Part shown: positions 63,562 through 64,000 of the stretch, one piece after another
How positions within the stretch are numbered: position 1 is the stretch's first letter
Layout: each line of letters starts with the position of its first letter
Source: Patulibacter defluvii
GTDB lineage: Bacteria; Actinomycetota; Thermoleophilia; Solirubrobacterales; Solirubrobacteraceae
Assembly (NCBI RefSeq): GCF_034096925.1
Contig: NZ_JAWZSQ010000022.1
Span: 33,865 to 97,864 of the forward strand
Direction of reading: 5' to 3'
Length of the DNA stretch: 64,000 nucleotides
The notes under the pieces: model-generated
Told to the model about the DNA's origin: nothing
Databases searched by the model: none
Seen by the model: only the letters and a program-made list of their open reading frames with translations
Made by a program: the position numbers and the translations under genes

Positions 63562-64000
63562 TCAGCCGGCGGCGGCCGCCGTGGCCGGGGCGGCCTCGGC
63601 GCCGGAGGCGTCGCCACCGTCGTCGGTCGCGGCCGACGCCTCGCCACTGCCGTCGGACTCCGGCGCGGCGGCCTCGCTGCCGCTGTCGCTGGACGGCTCG
63701 GCGGCGGGGGCCTCGGCGGCCGGCTCCGGCGCGGGGGTCTCCGCCGCAGGCGCGGGCGCCTCGGCGGCCGGCTCAGGAGTCGGGGCTTCGGCCGCGGGCT
63801 CCGGATCGGGCGCGGGGGCCTCGGCCTGGGGCTCCGGGGCGGGCGCCTCAGCGGCGGGCTCCGCCGCGGGGGCCTCAGCGGCCGGCTCCGGCGCCGGGGC
63901 CTCCGCCGCCGGCTCCGGCGCGGGTGCCTCAGCAGCGGGCTCGGGGGCCGGCGCCTCGGCCGCGGGCGTCTCGGCAGGCGCCTCGGGCGCCGGCGCGGGC
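63562..64000 (-). CDS. C-terminal Pro/Ala/Glu-rich repeat tail of a protein, 5' end outside the window
   Basis: The minus-strand frame ending in TGA at 63562 is open to the right edge (145 codons with no stop). It encodes near-periodic repeats of the type EAAPEPAPA and AEAPAPEPA for about 95 residues, then a shorter acidic, Ser/Gly/Asp-rich end (SSDSGSEAAAPESDGSGEAS and ATDDGGDASG), finishing AATAAAAG. Such tails are disordered and are found on varied actinobacterial proteins, so the main domain cannot be guessed. No start codon is visible. A hairpin terminator lies 46 bp beyond the stop, supporting the orientation. The other frames give only Gly/Arg-rich shadows. Confidence 0.6.
   Translation of the reverse strand, partial: PAPAPEAPAETPAAEAPAPEPAAEAPAPEPAAEAPAPEPAAEAPAAEPAAEAPAPEPQAEAPAPDPEPAAEAPTPEPAAEAPAPAAETPAPEPAAEAPAAEPSSDSGSEAAAPESDGSGEASAATDDGGDASGAEAAPATAAAAG

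Noticed and set aside
63640..64000. Regularly spaced DNA repeats resembling a CRISPR array
   Set aside because: The repeats are 27-30 bp without distinct spacers and keep one open frame encoding Pro/Ala/Glu repeats, so they are coding.

Overview
The window is a very GC-rich bacterial chromosome segment (roughly three quarters G+C by eye) with tightly packed genes, many GTG starts and 1-4 bp start/stop overlaps. Gene content fits a high-GC Gram-positive (actinobacterial) aerobe, and I suspect the class Thermoleophilia. Supporting points are a complete 14-gene nuo operon, ThyX-type rather than ThyA-type thymidylate synthase, TANNNT-like -10 boxes close to start codons, and tRNA genes without an encoded CCA. 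The lineage is an inference; no rRNA gene is present to confirm it. I see no rRNA operon, prophage, insertion sequence, CRISPR array or replication origin.

Region 1-15.7 kb is a cell-surface polysaccharide locus. It holds the end of an initiating sugar-phosphate transferase, two CelD/BioF2-type acyltransferases, a Wzx-like flippase, a Wzy/O-antigen-ligase-like polymerase, five GT4-type glycosyltransferases, a Wzz-Wzc-like chain-length/tyrosine-kinase protein, a polysaccharide deacetylase and a JmjC/cupin-type putative oxygenase. Further surface genes follow at 19.4-23.1 kb: a second O-antigen-ligase-like protein with TPRs and a secreted family-16 glycoside hydrolase. Between them lie a double-length ThyX-like protein, a stand-alone receiver, a small anchored secreted protein and a NarL-type regulator.

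Region 23.2-38.8 kb is one minus-strand operon, nuoABCDEFGHIJKLMN, for respiratory complex I. Most junctions overlap (ATGA, GTGA or TGATG), so translation is probably coupled. NuoL has Ala where I expect the conserved TM5 glutamate, NuoM has Asp at the matching place, and NuoD, NuoE and NuoM carry hydrophilic extensions.

Region 39-49.6 kb is housekeeping: flavin reductase, cupredoxin-like protein, lipoprotein cytochrome c, SpoU rRNA methyltransferase, SerS, EamA transporter, GNAT, DUF3817, CDF metal exporter and an acyl-CoA synthetase. A palindromic repeat cluster lies at 41.4-41.53 kb. Region 49.6-50.8 kb looks remodelled, with an arsenite-methyltransferase remnant, a small orphan gene and tRNA-Ser(UGA). 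Region 50.9-64 kb holds a small secreted protein, a DUF445/Abi-alpha membrane pair, SbcCD nuclease, an M24 peptidase, MsrA, a PAQR/hemolysin-III protein, a two-component system, tRNA-Ser(GCU), a small membrane protein and the end of a Pro/Ala/Glu-repeat protein that runs off the right edge.
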